NCBI GenBank assembly: GCA_037074765.1
Contig: JBAMDO010000176.1
Coordinates: 54,462-118,461, forward strand
Length of the DNA: 64,000 nucleotides
Direction: 5' to 3'
DNA from: Mansonella perstans
Taxonomy: Eukaryota; Nematoda; Chromadorea; Rhabditida; Onchocercidae
Part shown: one piece after another, positions 1-12,700 of the stretch
Layout: each line of letters starts with the position of its first letter
Numbering within the stretch: position 1 is the first letter of the stretch
The notes under the pieces: model-generated
Databases searched by the model: none
Told to the model about the DNA's origin: nothing
Seen by the model: the letters and a program-made list of their open reading frames with translations, nothing else
Made by a program: the position numbers and the translations under genes

Positions 1-880
1 ATCTATTAATTTCTATTAAGAGGAAGTTTTCAAAGCTTTACTCCATTTGCATCTGTATATTCATAAAATTGTGAGCTTATTTTGTGCCTAAAAAAAGGAA
101 AAAGAAAGAAAGCGCTGAATAAGCATGCATATTTATCTCATTGTTAAGACAGCAAGGAAAATGTTCAATTCTTTAAAATCAAATTCAGAAGTTTATTAAA
201 TGATTTATTGACTTCCAAAACTTTTTTTAATGCTAACAAATTAATTTACTCGAAATTTAAGGAAATCAAAATTTCATCTGATTGTTCTCACATGAAATTT
301 TGAGTACTTTAAATTTGAATAAATTTTTTTCCTTTTAGAGCAAATTATTGTCAAGATAAGAAAACAATACGAGATGTTTTACTAGATGAATTTTTTTAAC
401 TGAACTCTCAAAAATTTCCTCAGACCTCTTAGTAGAAATTTAGAAGTTTGTTTATTAAAATCCAATGGCATCATACAATTAAGCTGACCAAAGATGGCTT
501 ACAAATCCCAGAAGTCTCAAAAAATCCCAAAGGATCAGAATAACACTTCAATAAAAACAATTAATCCACCGATATTAAGAACAAATAGAGGTTACATTGG
601 TGACAAATCGGAGCTGGTTACATTCTGCAGGATATACCGAAGTCATTTATTAATTAATCTCATATATTGATCTCTCTATGTGTAAACCATTATTCACATT
701 ATTAAATTAGCAACTTTATCGATTTCAGTTTGCTGAAACAATCATATGTCCTACATGGAATATATTTTTCGCATCATATATGAAACAAATGCCTACTTGC
801 CTTTTCTGATTGCAACAAATTTACGTTTTTTTGGAATTCTATAAAATTCGTGTTTTTAACAGATTATTTAAACTGAATTC
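1..880. other. AT-rich region, no gene seen
   Basis: No open frame of useful length and no plausible exon with matching splice phases was found. It may be the tail of a gene outside the window or plain intergenic DNA. Confidence 0.5.
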
Positions 881-884
881 TTGT

Positions 885-1500
885 GAATTATTATGAAGTA
901 TTCGAGATACAAAAAAGTGGGAATGGATAATTGCAGTTTAATTGCAAATCCAAGAATCAATACTATCATAGAACTGCCCAACTAAATTTTTTGCAAATCT
1001 CCTCCATCTTATGATATTAGCACAAATAACTGAACAATAATTGCCGCAGTTAATGAAATGTCTACAAATCAAGTTGATCGAACTCCTATAAGTATTGCTA
1101 ACTGTTCTAAACGAGGAATAGTAATATCTTTAATGGGTGCAAATCGAGATTTTGCGTGGATCAATGATCGTTGTGCTCCTTGAGTCCCATAATTTAATGG
1201 ATAGATACAGCTGAATAGGCTACCATTGATGCATCGGTAAAGACGTGTACTTCTACTTGTCTTGTAACGCTTATTGCTAATCGCGTTTATTCTATGACAT
1301 GGGCGTCTTCAGATGCGCACCTTTTTGACTTCTTCAATTTTGTAGCCTTGATTTAGACTTGGAGTGCCATTTCGATGCTATTTATGTACACTTCTAAAGT
1401 AATAATGGCCTTTTTAGTTTCACTAATCAAATTCGAAAAACTTTTTTGTTGTCGACCGTCTCTGCATACTTCTCTTCTGCTTTTCTTATCTCTGTAGCCT
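885..1500 (-). mobile_element. Degenerate Bel/Pao-type retrotransposon relic, left copy
   Basis: Read on the minus strand, about 1040-1250 contains VFTDAS followed by an AYSA-like stretch and, further on, a region like the RLAPLK...IPRLELLA block that closes the reverse transcriptase/RNase H part of Bel/Pao polyproteins. It is broken by stops and frameshifts. About 1260-1500, also on the minus strand, encodes a fragment like the N-terminal gag region (LEVHINSIEMAL and a Lys-rich helix). The two lie next to each other without the protease and most of the reverse transcriptase between, so the copy carries an internal deletion. It cannot be functional. A second copy lies at 4795-5850. Confidence 0.6.
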
Positions 1501-1619
1501 TGATTCGTATGACCTAGATGATATAGCAGATATTTTTAAACTACTCTTTTTTTATCTTCTGTTTCAAATATAATATAACACTAGGGGTTAAATTTCTTTT
1601 GGAAATAAGTATCATAATC

Positions 1620-1990
1620 TTATTGGACAATTTCCTTCAGTTCCAATGATACTGATTACTCCAATGATAAAAACTTTTATTCCAGTGATACTAATTACTC
1701 CAATGATAAAAACTTTCATCCCAGTGATACTAATTACTTCAACAGCCTGCTACTTTGAATGATTCCCTATGTATGGAGCCAGGTCTTTCGTGTCTAAGTT
1801 ATAATTTAAAATTTATGCAATTCGACAATATTACTCATACATATTTGCTAAATCTTGAAATACATTATTTGGAACTTTTGTTGGCATCCGTCAAATAAAG
1901 ATTCAAATAAAAGATTATTTTAACTTCCATCAAGTTATTTTGAAGCTATGCAATAATTTACTGCTGTCATTACATTTTTAGCAGATTGTT
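1620..1990 (+). pseudogene. Broken copy of serpentine receptor exon 1 and intron 1
   Basis: About 1700-1985 aligns by eye, in reverse orientation, with 4150-4415, which is the end of exon 1 and most of intron 1 of the receptor gene at 3156-4422. The start of the copy is expanded into two to three tandem 45-bp units (about 1640-1738) made from the part of exon 1 that encodes the N-terminal Asn/Ser/Tyr segment. Where the intact gene has CC|GTAAGTTA, the copy has GT|CTAAGTTA, so the donor dinucleotide is lost. No exon 2 follows directly. It is a dead paralogue fragment. Confidence 0.65.
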
Positions 1991-3155
1991 TTAATTGTCT
2001 TTTTGTATCAGAAGTATTTAATGCAATACAACTGGAAATGGGTAATTGCAGTTTATATCTTTTATGCAATTCTGAATCTCTTAATGTTGCTTCATTGTTT
2101 CTTTTTATATTATCCGTCTTATTCCATTACATCATTCTTTTCCAGAAACTGAATTTAAAATTCTATTAAACTGATTTAAACTAACATTTTTAATAGCACC
2201 GTTTTTGATGTTTTCAGTCACCATAACAAATACAAATTAAAGGACAGTACAAAATGATTGTATATGTAACTTATTATTCGAAATAGAAAGCAAAACGAAA
2301 TCAAAAGAAGATTGGACGCAATGATTCTTATCACTTCAATGGATTATACTAGAATTGTCTTCTGAGTTGTAGTGACGTCACATTCGTAGTCCTGCTTCGT
2401 CTGCTAAGCAATGACAGAGTTGCCCGACGATACGGCTCAAGTACCAGAATTGTTACGGCGATAATAATGATTGGTCGCGTCTGAAATTAAGTGAGCCGAA
2501 ACATTTCAATGAAAAAAACAATTAATGATGAAACAAAAGAATGATTTTTCAATTCATTACTTCATGAAAGCAGTAAATCGTTAAACTGAGTATGCTCTTA
2601 AAATTGCTTTCAATAAAATAACTTTCACAACCAGCAAATATACAAATGCCATATGCAAGTGAATGAACTGAAATATACTTGAATCAACTGAAATATATAA
2701 TAATAATATGAATTTTCCGATTTTAACATAAACTTGCCAAAATCAAGACTTTAAGCCTTAATTTTACAAGCGACCGACTTCTACTTCATGATAATGATAT
2801 TGATCATATGTTCAATTTCCAATCTGACAGTTTAAAAAATTTGAAAAAAAAAACATCTAATTTCATAATTTCAACGAAATGAAATGCACTAATAATACTA
2901 GTGTGAAGAAATAATAAACTTACTAGATGTAGGTAAAGTAATGATTTCAATGGAATAACTATATAAAATAAAGGAATACAAACGCTTCTGTTGCATTTGT
3001 GCAGCCTGGATAGCGTTACTGCCAAGCGGTTTATATCTAATTATTTTCATTGATACCTACGGCAATAGATACTCATTTAAAGTTATTTGAAGTTCTGTTT
3101 CGTTATAAGTTTCAGTTTACATTATGTAATTTCAAAAGTATATTATAGTTGTTAG
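1991..3155. other. Region with one candidate extra exon
   Basis: A perfect CRE-like TGACGTCA lies at 2373-2380. On the minus strand about 2934-3012, a short open segment with a membrane-helix-like stretch (PLFYIVIPLKSLLYLHL) is bounded by an AG and by GTAAGTTT. It could be a further receptor exon, but I found no donor in the preceding exon with the phase it needs. Nothing else is evident. Confidence 0.3.
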
Positions 3156-4422
3156 TTAAATAAAACTGTGATTTTGGCTTGAAATTGCCAGAAAATTTGT
3201 TTCGAACAAAGCGATTATTTTAATTGAAAGTTTCAAATTTTCAAATCTGCAAAATTTTACTATCAGAGTAACAAAAAATAATGCGATAAACATTGTGATA
3301 TGAGTCAGGAAATAAGGTACAGGATTTATGGATTTTTTGTACAGTACGGTTACGAGAGTGCCCCAAAGAATTATCGAAATGTTTAGTGCAGCATAATACG
3401 ATTTCTGATTGCTGAAAATAAAATGAAGTGGAAATGATGGCATTCCTTCAAATATAAAAAATCTGTGATATCAAACAAAATCTAATGATTGTATGTGCGG
3501 AACAAACGATATCAAATAAGCAATTCGCATATCAATTTTAATATTTGAGAAGGTTTATTATGTCAACATACATTTCGAGATGTGAGATTTTCGATCAATA
3601 TTAGAAAAATACTGAAGAATGATGAAACATACTTACTTGTTTACAAATTTCCTGGAATATAAAAGAGGTTTCGCGTAAGCCAGATAACATATTACAACTG
3701 CATAGAGCGTTAAGGCATGAAACCAAATGGCTCCCAATCTGATGTAAAGTCCGGCCCAGACTTTAATGCAGGCTCTCAAATTTTAGCACACAATCAAATC
3801 ACGAAATTTGATCACGAAAAAAAAAAATTTTTAATTTTGGAATGAGCAGAATTAAGGCTTAATGACCATGTAAGACTGATTGTTCGGATGAATTGAAAAC
3901 GAAACTTACAAATATGATTCGTTTTCTTTTATAGAAACAAAAAGTTCCATAACTGTAATTATATCAACTACGAATACAGCAATGACCGAAGTTATGCAAT
4001 TGATCATTAAATTCAACGTGAAATATTTGAAAAATCCATCCATTACTTTCGCATACATTAAATATAGCATGAAAGGAATAATAAGAAAATTACCAACAGT
4101 TGCAGTGTATGATATTATATGTCTTGCAGTGTATAGTTCCGCTAAATAATTGTTAATATAGCATTAATTTATAGCATAGCTTCAAAATAACTTGATGGAA
4201 ATAAAAATAATCTTTTAATTGAATCTTTATTTGACGGATACCAGCAAAAGTTCCAAAAATGTATTTAAAGATTAAGCAAAATGCATGAGTAATACGGTCG
4301 AATTGTATAAACTTTAAATTTAACTTACGGCACGAGAGACCTAGGTTTACACATAGAGAACCATTCAAACTAGCAATGTTCTTGAAGTAGTTGCTGTCAT
4401 TGGAATGAAAACAGTCGTTCAT
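3156..4422 (-). CDS. Nematode serpentine (chemoreceptor-like) membrane protein
   Basis: Four exons read on the minus strand: 4422-4329, 4141-3910, 3774-3637 and 3411-3156. All joins agree in phase (1, 2, 2) and the exons sum to 720 nt, or 239 codons plus TAA. The N-terminus (about 40 residues, with an NGS glycosylation site) is followed by hydrophobic segments at about 40-61, 72-98, 109-147, 166-184 and 196-216, with short charged loops. This resembles the first five helices of nematode chemosensory GPCRs; I cannot assign a subfamily. At 239 residues it is short for a seven-helix receptor, so either an extra 3' exon exists or the C-terminal part is lost. Broken copies of its first two exons lie at about 1620-1990 and 6985-7035. 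It probably acts in the plasma membrane of sensory cells. Confidence 0.65.
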
Positions 4423-4794
4423 TTCGCTGAAATTCGTTCTTAATTTTTTTAACGCTGTCAAAGATTTACTTAATTTGAATTATACATAATCCTCAATTCA
4501 ATGCAAGATTCACATATTTACTGCATTGACTGTCTCAGCAAGTGAACTAATTGAGCGTAGTGCATTCAAACTGTTACATAATATATTGCCAAAATTTGGA
4601 ATAAATCAAGAATAAATCAGCTATTGCTCATGCTTAAAAGCAAAACTGAAAATAAGTACTCTAACGTTATTTGGATCACTTCCCTTGCCGTTAGTATGTT
4701 GTCATCTTGAGCCAAGCGCTTGTGACAAAGCAAATTATTGTAGCAATTACCTCAGCATCAATGAAATACTTCATGGCACTTTATTTAGGCATTA
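4423..4794. other. Region upstream of the receptor
   Basis: Separates the receptor start from the right Bel/Pao relic. Presumably holds the receptor promoter, but no distinct motif was seen. Confidence 0.3.
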
Positions 4795-5850
4795 ATGAAG
4801 CTTTTAAATCGCTGCATTAGGATTATTTATCGCTTGGTAAGAAATGATGAAGACATTAAAAATTTGTTAAGGCAATTAGTGTCAAGTTCAACCGATGCAT
4901 CAACGGTAGCCTATTCAGCTGGTATCTATCCATTAAATTATGGGACTCAAAGAACACAACGATCATTGATCTATGCAAAATCTCGACTTGCACCATTAAA
5001 GGTATTACTATTCCTCGTTTAGAACTACTAGCAATACTTATAGGAGTTCGATCAGCTTGATTTGTAGACATTTCATCAGATGCGACAATTATTATTTAGT
5101 TATTTGTGCTGATATCATAAGGCGGGGACATTTGCAAAAAATATAGTTGTGTAGTTCTATAGTAGCAAAGATTCTTGGATTTGCAATTATGCTTGGGTGC
5201 AATTATCCTTGGTTCTAAGTTTCTTGGATTTGCAATTAAACTGCAATTATCCATTTTCAGTTTAATTTTATCTGAAATATTTCTAATAAGCCACAAGAAT
5301 TTAATTTAAGTAATCTGTTAAAAACACAATTTTATGTAATTCAAAAAAAAACATAAATTTGTTGCAATCAAAAAAGGCATGTGGGCGTTTATTCCATGTA
5401 TTCCGGAAAATGTATTTCATGTAAAACATACGGTTATTTCAGTAGAGTGAAATCGATAAATTTGCTAATTTAGCAACCAGCTATTATATCGAAATTATTG
5501 TTCCACTTTTTTGTGCAAAATCTACGATGCAATTGGATTGATAACTTATCAGCTGTATAAAGTTTTTTTTTACTTTATATTTCCCAACTTTCATAAGCGT
5601 TTCTAATTATTCTGCAACGCTTATTGCCAATCGCGTTTATTCTATGACATGGGCTTCTTCAGATACGCTCTTTTTTGACTTGCTTCTTCAACTTTGTAGC
5701 CTTGATTTAGGCTTGAAGTGCCATTTCGATGCTATTTATGTGCACTTCTAAAGTAATAATGGCCTCTCCATTCTCACTAATCAAATTTTAAAAAGCCTTT
5801 TTTGTTATCTACTATTTCTGCATTTTTCTCTTGTGCTTTTCTTATCTTTG
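4795..5850. mobile_element. Degenerate Bel/Pao-type retrotransposon relic, right copy
   Basis: 4855-5065 on the plus strand encodes STDAS, AYSAGIYPLNY and SRLAPLK followed, after a frame break, by IPRLELLAILIGVRSA. This is the RNase H entry region of Bel/Pao retroelements. It is the inverted counterpart of 885-1250. In contrast 5610-5850, the gag-like fragment on the minus strand, lies in the same orientation as 1260-1500 (about 235 bp, most positions identical). The two parts of this copy therefore point in opposite directions, which shows later rearrangement. Stops and frameshifts throughout; no LTRs recognised. Confidence 0.6.
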
Positions 5851-6984
5851 TAGCAGTTTTGAACTTTAAGTGATAAAAAAATTTAATATTGCTGCCAACG
5901 CAATAGATATTAAAGTTGGGAAACATAATGGAAGTAAAAAAAACATTATAGCTGATAAGTTATAACATTATGGTTTAAAACTGTTTTGAAAATAAGCATT
6001 GTAATCTTATTGGAACAATTTCTTTTGCTTGTCTTACTCTTAGTACGCCAGAGCAACATGGAATAATGTAACTGATGCTCCAGCAAAAACAACTCAGGAG
6101 TGGTTTAGTATTTCAGAGATAATTTCAGTAGTATCTGAGTAAATTATAATGTGGGAAATTTTAATTATTGTCTTCTTGGCAAGTTGTTATTAAAAAGCCT
6201 CATCAAGGTAATTAGCATAAAACGTGTAATTGCTCCATGAATAACTGTGAAATGGGTTATGAAATAAACGCCTCATTAGCCACGTAATTTATTATTTTTA
6301 TCACAATTCAATTCAAAGGTTATCCAACACAATCCATTAACTCCTGGGTTATGTTCGCTTCCAGAGATGATTATAGCAGAAGCTCATCATTTTCAAAAAA
6401 TCTTATATTCCTGGTTACGCAGATACTGTAATGGAAGTTTTGCAGAATAAAGCTGGAATGGAATTATGAACTACGATAGCGAAAGCTTCACCTGGTCAAT
6501 AATGCGCGCTCACATTTCCTTCAAAATAATTTTTCAAAAAATTAAACGGCATCATTAGTTTAGACATCAAAATTTACGCACGCCCCCATTTAACGCAAGG
6601 ATATTTGATGTAAAAATTGTCGGAGAAATCTGCACATTAAGCCGATAAAAATGTATTACAGAACGTATTTATAAATGCTTAGAATGTACTAAGAACATAT
6701 TTCTTGAATTTCGAACAAGTATCCAACGAATAGTGTTAATTTTAAAATTTATAAATCTCATTAAAGTTATATGATGTAATACGTAATACAAATAAATTCA
6801 TATATAATACGACGAAGAATGCACTTACTTCATTTTCGACTTTTATTTTTATGGAAAATGGATAAAGCGCTGATTTTTTTTTTTTTTTTATTGGCATGTC
6901 TGTTCGAATCATTCCTTCTTAAAATCATTTTAAAAGTCTTAATTCAGCCATGGGACAAACGATGAGGTTAGACTCTTTAAGCGA
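5851..6984. other. AT-rich region with part of a direct repeat
   Basis: 6626-6685 recurs at 7031-7092 with most positions identical. Parts of 6280-6480 have a coding-like base composition but are full of stops; more retroelement debris is possible. No gene supported. Confidence 0.35.
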
Positions 6985-7092
6985 GACTGTACACTGCAAA
7001 ACGCATTATATCATACACTGCAATAGTTAGAAAAATCTGCACATTAATCCGATAAAAATGTGTTACAGGTCATATTTACAATTGCTTAGAAT
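6985..7092 (+). pseudogene. Fragment of receptor exon 2
   Basis: The plus strand encodes LYTAKRIISYTAIV, against [14 protein letters not shown] at the start of exon 2 of the receptor gene (minus strand, near 4135-4085). After this the similarity ends and a stop appears within about 12 codons. It follows on, in the same orientation, from the exon 1 relic at 1620-1990, so the two may be parts of one disrupted inverted copy of the gene. Confidence 0.5.
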
Positions 7093-9734
7093 TTTTCTAT
7101 CTTTTTGAATTTAATTTAATCAATCTGCAAAATTTCTATAATAGAAAACATTTTAATTATCTTGACAATTTTCTATGTTATAAATTATTCCAGTTTCACG
7201 ACAGAACCTCTTGTAAGCTCTTTCGAAAATACTGTACTATACCTTATATTGTACTATGTACTGAATACTGTACTTTGTATGCTACAAATGGGAAATAAGC
7301 ATAATTGCAAATTTTGAAATTATCAAGCCTATATGACAATCATGTATTTTTCCTGAAGCATAAAAATAATTCCGTTTAAGCTATCTTATATTAGCTTGAT
7401 ACTCTTCAAATTATATATTGTCAAAGTTTCGCGATTCTAAAACGTTTCACTAGCAAGTTTACACGAATTGTTTATCATCCTCGATCATTTAGTGATCATT
7501 CACTATGAAATTTAATTATTCCCTTGCAAAATTGAATTACGATGGACATTGTTGGATGGAATAAAAGTTGACAAATGTTTCGTCGTTTTGCATTGTTTTG
7601 TATCGGTCAGTGGCAGCCGGGTGTTTTTTAAATTTATTTATTTTTGCTCGCAATAATCCAGTTGAATAATAACGAATTATGGTACCCTTTTTGAATAAGA
7701 TAATGAAATGCACTGTTTGTAATAATATATTACCTTAATAATTAATAAATAATTAATAATTAATAAAGTAATGAATGGCAATATTATATTATTACATGTA
7801 TATATCATGTTGTAACAGGAGGAACGTTACAGTTTTTCATAAAAATTAAGAAGATAAATAATATTAGAGGAAAAATAAATTTCAAATCTGTTTATTTTTA
7901 AACTTTTCGCAAATTTTTTAAAACTTAATTTGGAAATTTTTTTGTGATATTTAAATTATCATATATGTATCTTTTAACAATAATACTACTTGTCAGGACT
8001 GTGAAAGGAAGCGCAAGGCGCTAATTTTGAGATTATAGTAAAAAAAATAATGAGTTGATTTTTGATTAATGGAAGTCAGAAAGTATTTTTTTAATAAAAG
8101 ATCAATATAACTGCAAATAAAGAAGCAACATGCATGGATTTGCGTAATATATCAATGTCCGAATAAAATTAAATTTCAATTTCAATCTAATTTCAATTTA
8201 GGTAGCCGGATCTGGATCTCATAAACAAGGTGATCTCTCGAATGCTTGCATCCAAATTATTCCAGTCTTAATTATTTACTTTTTGAAAATTATCTGAAAA
8301 AAGAAAGAAACACAAATAAAAGTTTAATGATACAAGCAGAAATATTTTTTTTTAAATTAATTTGCACAAGTTTGAACAATTTTACAAATTTGAGATAAAA
8401 TTTTCGTAATATTAGACGAAAATTTTTCAACATGTTCTAGATGCTGCTATACATCGGAAAAGTATGAAAAATGTGGAGGTTCGTTGAATTGAATTAAGTT
8501 CAATTAATTCTCATCTAAGCTAAAATTTTTCATACAACAATCGAAAAAACAAAAAACGAGTGGCATTTTTTTAGCATAACAAAACAGTGGATGCTTATAA
8601 TCCTTATTACAGTTATTTCGATGAAAGATATGTAAGTTTTATTTTTATGAAGCTTCTTCAATGGTAGTGATCAATTAAATAAATTTTTTCGATTTTTTGA
8701 TTTAGTAGACTTCCTGTAGAATGGTAAAGCTTAGCCGTATCGTGTCTATAAAAACGCATTATTTCTGAACTTCGACAATTTGAGTAAACCGGTTCTAAAT
8801 ATGGCGATTTTTCCAACTTCAAATAGTAAAAAAAAGGGGGGGTGAAACGAAATGAATTAGCGTCATTTTTGATCGTTGACTTTTTTGTTAATATGAATTT
8901 CAAACTTTCTATAACATATTATGCCAAACTAATTTGGAACAAAGTAATTATTATTTCAGAAAATTCATGTGGGAAAAAGTAAGAAGAAAAAAAGTAAATG
9001 CTTTTGATTTTCTTTAAAATGGCAAATTTTTTTTTTGATAAACATTTGAAGAAGAAAAGAAATCCGTCTCACAAGTTTTTTTTTCATTAAATAATTTTTT
9101 TTAAATTAAATCGACATTCGTTTTCATGTAATTCTTGAATTTTAGTTTTTTACTTCCCCCAGTTAATAAGATTTCATTATGATTTAATTGTAGGACAACA
9201 TCGAAAGCCGCCAGCAAAGGAAGTTAGTCCTTTCAGCAATTATGGGTTCATCCTTCATGTTTTGCAGCTGAAATCGTTTAATTCATTTTTGAACTAAGCA
9301 TATTGATAAGCTAAGATAACTTTAATAATGAAATTCTCCTCAGCAAAATTCCAAATATCAAAAATCAAAAGAGACTTCGAAATTTCATTTTACCCATGAC
9401 TGAGCTAAAATTATACGCGTATGAACTTCCTCAATTTATACTTTACCAAATTATATCCATCTTTTTCAGGAAATATATGAGTAAGAGTTGAAATAAACAT
9501 TATTTTTTATGGCAAAGAAACTCACTTTTATGTACAAGTATTTGGTTGTGTTTACTTTCAGTATTGTGCTTTAATCACTAATTAGAGTGTAAGTAGTTGT
9601 CTAGAACAAAGGTAATGCAAAGCTTATTTATATTTTAATAGCTATTTTATCGCATCCGTTATAGTGAACTGAAAAATTAATTTTTAAGAAGTGCAAAAAA
9701 CGAATAGAATCAAAAAAAAGGACGAATTTAAATT
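7093..9734. other. Gene-poor region with weak exon candidates
   Basis: Two plus-strand segments, 8202-8229 (after TTTAG, ending GTGATC) and about 9194-9296 (after ATTGTAG, ending TAA), join in phase 1 and would encode VAGSGSHKQG and QHRKPPAKEVSPFSN, but no upstream exon was found. An 81-codon minus-strand open frame at 8658-8903 has a plausible acceptor at about 8820 and a varied amino-acid composition, but no partner exon. None is recognised as a known protein. Confidence 0.25.
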
Positions 9735-12700
9735 ATGAAAATCAAAAATTTTCAAAAAATTCCTGGAAAAAGTTTGAAAGCATTTTTATTAAGAAGCGGC
9801 AAGCCTGATAAAGCAATCGCAATCAAAGCAAAACCAGGTGAAAGGGAGAAGAAAGAAAGAGAATCAACAGCAACAGATCACCGAAAAAAGAAAGTGAAAC
9901 CGGATAGAGATGAAAAGGATAGAGATAAGAAAATGAAACCCTCAACAATGGATGATCAGGAGAGGCTTCCGGAAACGGATCAACATGCTCCAGATGATAA
10001 GGATGAGGATGAGGAAATTGAGATTGAGCACGAAAAAAAGGAAATTAGTCGGGGTGTTAAATTTATTCATATTCATTTTCCTCTCTTTCTTCCTTTTCTC
10101 CGAATTGAATTCCATTATCAAATAATACATTAACTATTCATGTTTTTAAATCACTTTTAAAATTAAAGCAAATTTTAAAATAATTTGAATCTGTTATGGC
10201 TGATTCGCCATGCAATACGATGAAAGGCAAGATGAAACAGCAAGAAATTTAAGCCAAACGAAAGCAATTAGTTTAAGGCTAAATTAGACTAGTCTCTATC
10301 TGTTTGCACTAATCTTGAAAAACTTAATCAAAGATTAAATCTAAGAAAAAAAACGAAAGGAAATCAAAGGAAGGTTCAGAAAATATGCAACCTCCTTTTA
10401 TCAGTAGCACCTTTTCTTAAAGGATTGTTTTTCATTGAGAAGCATTGATTTATAATGAATGCCAGTTTTTAGGATTAAAGGGATTGTTCCTAACATTCAA
10501 TCAAAAAACGTGAAGTCAAAGATCACATCATAATTTATAAATCTAAACAGATCAAACAGACTAGATTTTATCTTCAATTGAAATATCCATAAAAATATTT
10601 CTGTATTGAAGTTAACAGTTTAAAAGTATGATCACTCCTATAAACATACCGCAAATTTTTCGCTGAGAGCTACAAATTATTTGCCCCATTATAATACACC
10701 CATCAATTACTGCTTAATTAAAGTATAACTAGGCTTGTGAGACAAAAAAATGGAGTGAAAGAACATCATTCTTTTTAAAAATTAAATCATGGTTTTGCAG
10801 AACGGAAGAAAGATGAAAAGAGCGGCGCAAAAGATGCACAAATAAAAGCCGCTGATAGTGAAACAGGCATCAAAGCAACTGTCTCCAGTTCGAAAGAGGT
10901 CACTGCTTCAGAAGGAACGGTTAGTGCAGAAAGAAGTGGCGAGAATTTCCCGGGAACAAGAAGTACGGATCACATAAAAAGAAAAGAGATTTGGGAAGTT
11001 GGAAGTATAAGTAGTACAGAATTAGGAGGTGCAGAAGGAAGTGAATATTTCATGGTCAGCCAAGAATTTGGAGCTGGAGGTGCAACTGGAGTTGGAGCTG
11101 CAGTTGGAGCAGGAGGAACCGGAAAAAAAAATGCCTATTTCATGCCAGGACATGGCGCTGAAATTGCTGGTGCAACTGGAGTTGGAGCTGCAGCTGGAGT
11201 TGGAACTGCAGGTGCAGTAGGAGAAACGGGACAAAAAAGTGCCTATTTCATGCCAGGACAAGACGCTGGGATTGGAGGTGCAGCACGAGGCGCTGGAACT
11301 GGCGGTGCAATTGGAGTTGGAGCTGCAGGTGCAGTAGGAGAGGCCGGGCAAAAAAGTTCCTATTTCATGCCAGGACAAAGTGCTGGGATTGGAGGTGCAA
11401 CTGGAGTTGGATCTGCAGCTGGAGTTGGAGCTGCAGGTGCAGTAGGAGAGGTCGGGCAAAAAAGTGCCTATTTCATGCCAGGACAAAGTGCTGGGGTTGG
11501 AGGTGCAACTGGAGTTGGAGCTGCAGCTGGAGTAGAAAGAGCAGGACAAAAAAGTTCCTATTTCATGCCAGGACATGGCGCTGGAATTGCTGGTGCAACT
11601 GGAGTTGGAGCTGCAGGTGCAGTAGGAGAAGCGGGACAAAAAAGCGCCTATTTCATGCCAGGACAAGGCGCTGGGATTGGAGGTGCAGCACGAGGCGCTG
11701 GAACTGGCGGTGCAACTGGAGTTGGAGCTGCAGGTGCAGTAGGAGAGGCCGGGCAAAAAAGTTCCTATTTCATGCCAGGACAAAGTGCTGGGATTGGAGG
11801 TGCAACTGGAGTTGGAGCTGCAGGTGCAGTGGGAGGAGCCGGGCAAAAAAGTTCCTATTTCATGCCAGGACAAAGTGCTGGGATTGGAGGTGCAACTGGA
11901 GTTGGATCTGCAGCTGGAGTTGGAACTGCAGGTGCAGTAGGAGAAGCGGGACAAAAAAGCGCCTATTTCATGCCAGGACAAGGCGCTGGGATTGGAGGTG
12001 CAGCACGAGGCGCTGGAACTGGCGGTGCAATTGGAGTTGGAGCTGCAGGTGCAGTAGGAGAGGTCGGGCAAAAAAGTTCCTATTTCATGCCAGGACAAAG
12101 TGCTGGGATTGGAGGTGCAACTGGAGTTGGAGCTGCAGGTGCAGTGGGAGGAGCCGGGCAAAAAAGTTCCTATTTCATGCCAGGACAAAGTGCTGGGATT
12201 GGAGGTGCAACTGGAGTTGGAGCTGCAGGTGCAGTGGGAGAAGCGGGACAAAAAAGTGCCTATTTCATGCCAGGACAAAGTGCTGGGATTGGAGGTGCAA
12301 CTGGAGTTGGATCTGCAGCTGGAGTTGGAACTGCAGGTGCAGTAGGAGAAGCGGGACAAAAAAGTGCCTATTTCATGCCAGGACAAAGTGCTGGACTTGG
12401 AGCTACAACTGGAGTTGGATCTGCAGCTGGAGTTGGAACTGCAGGTGCAGTGGGAGGAGCCGGGCAAAAAAGTGCCTATTTCATGCCAGGACATGGCGCT
12501 GGAATTGCTGGTGCAACTGGAGTTGGAGCTGCAGGTGCAGTAGGAGAAGCGGGACAAAAAAGTGCCTATTTCATGCCAGGACAAAGTGCTGGACTTGGAG
12601 CTACAACTGGAGTTGGATCTGCAGCTGGAGTTGGAACTGCAGGTGCAGTGGGAGGAGCCGGGCAAAAAAGTTCCTATTTCATGCCAGGACAAAGTGCTGG

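Noticed and set aside
2373..2380. Perfect CRE (TGACGTCA)
   Set aside because: Eight bases can occur by chance, and no gene start lies nearby on either strand.
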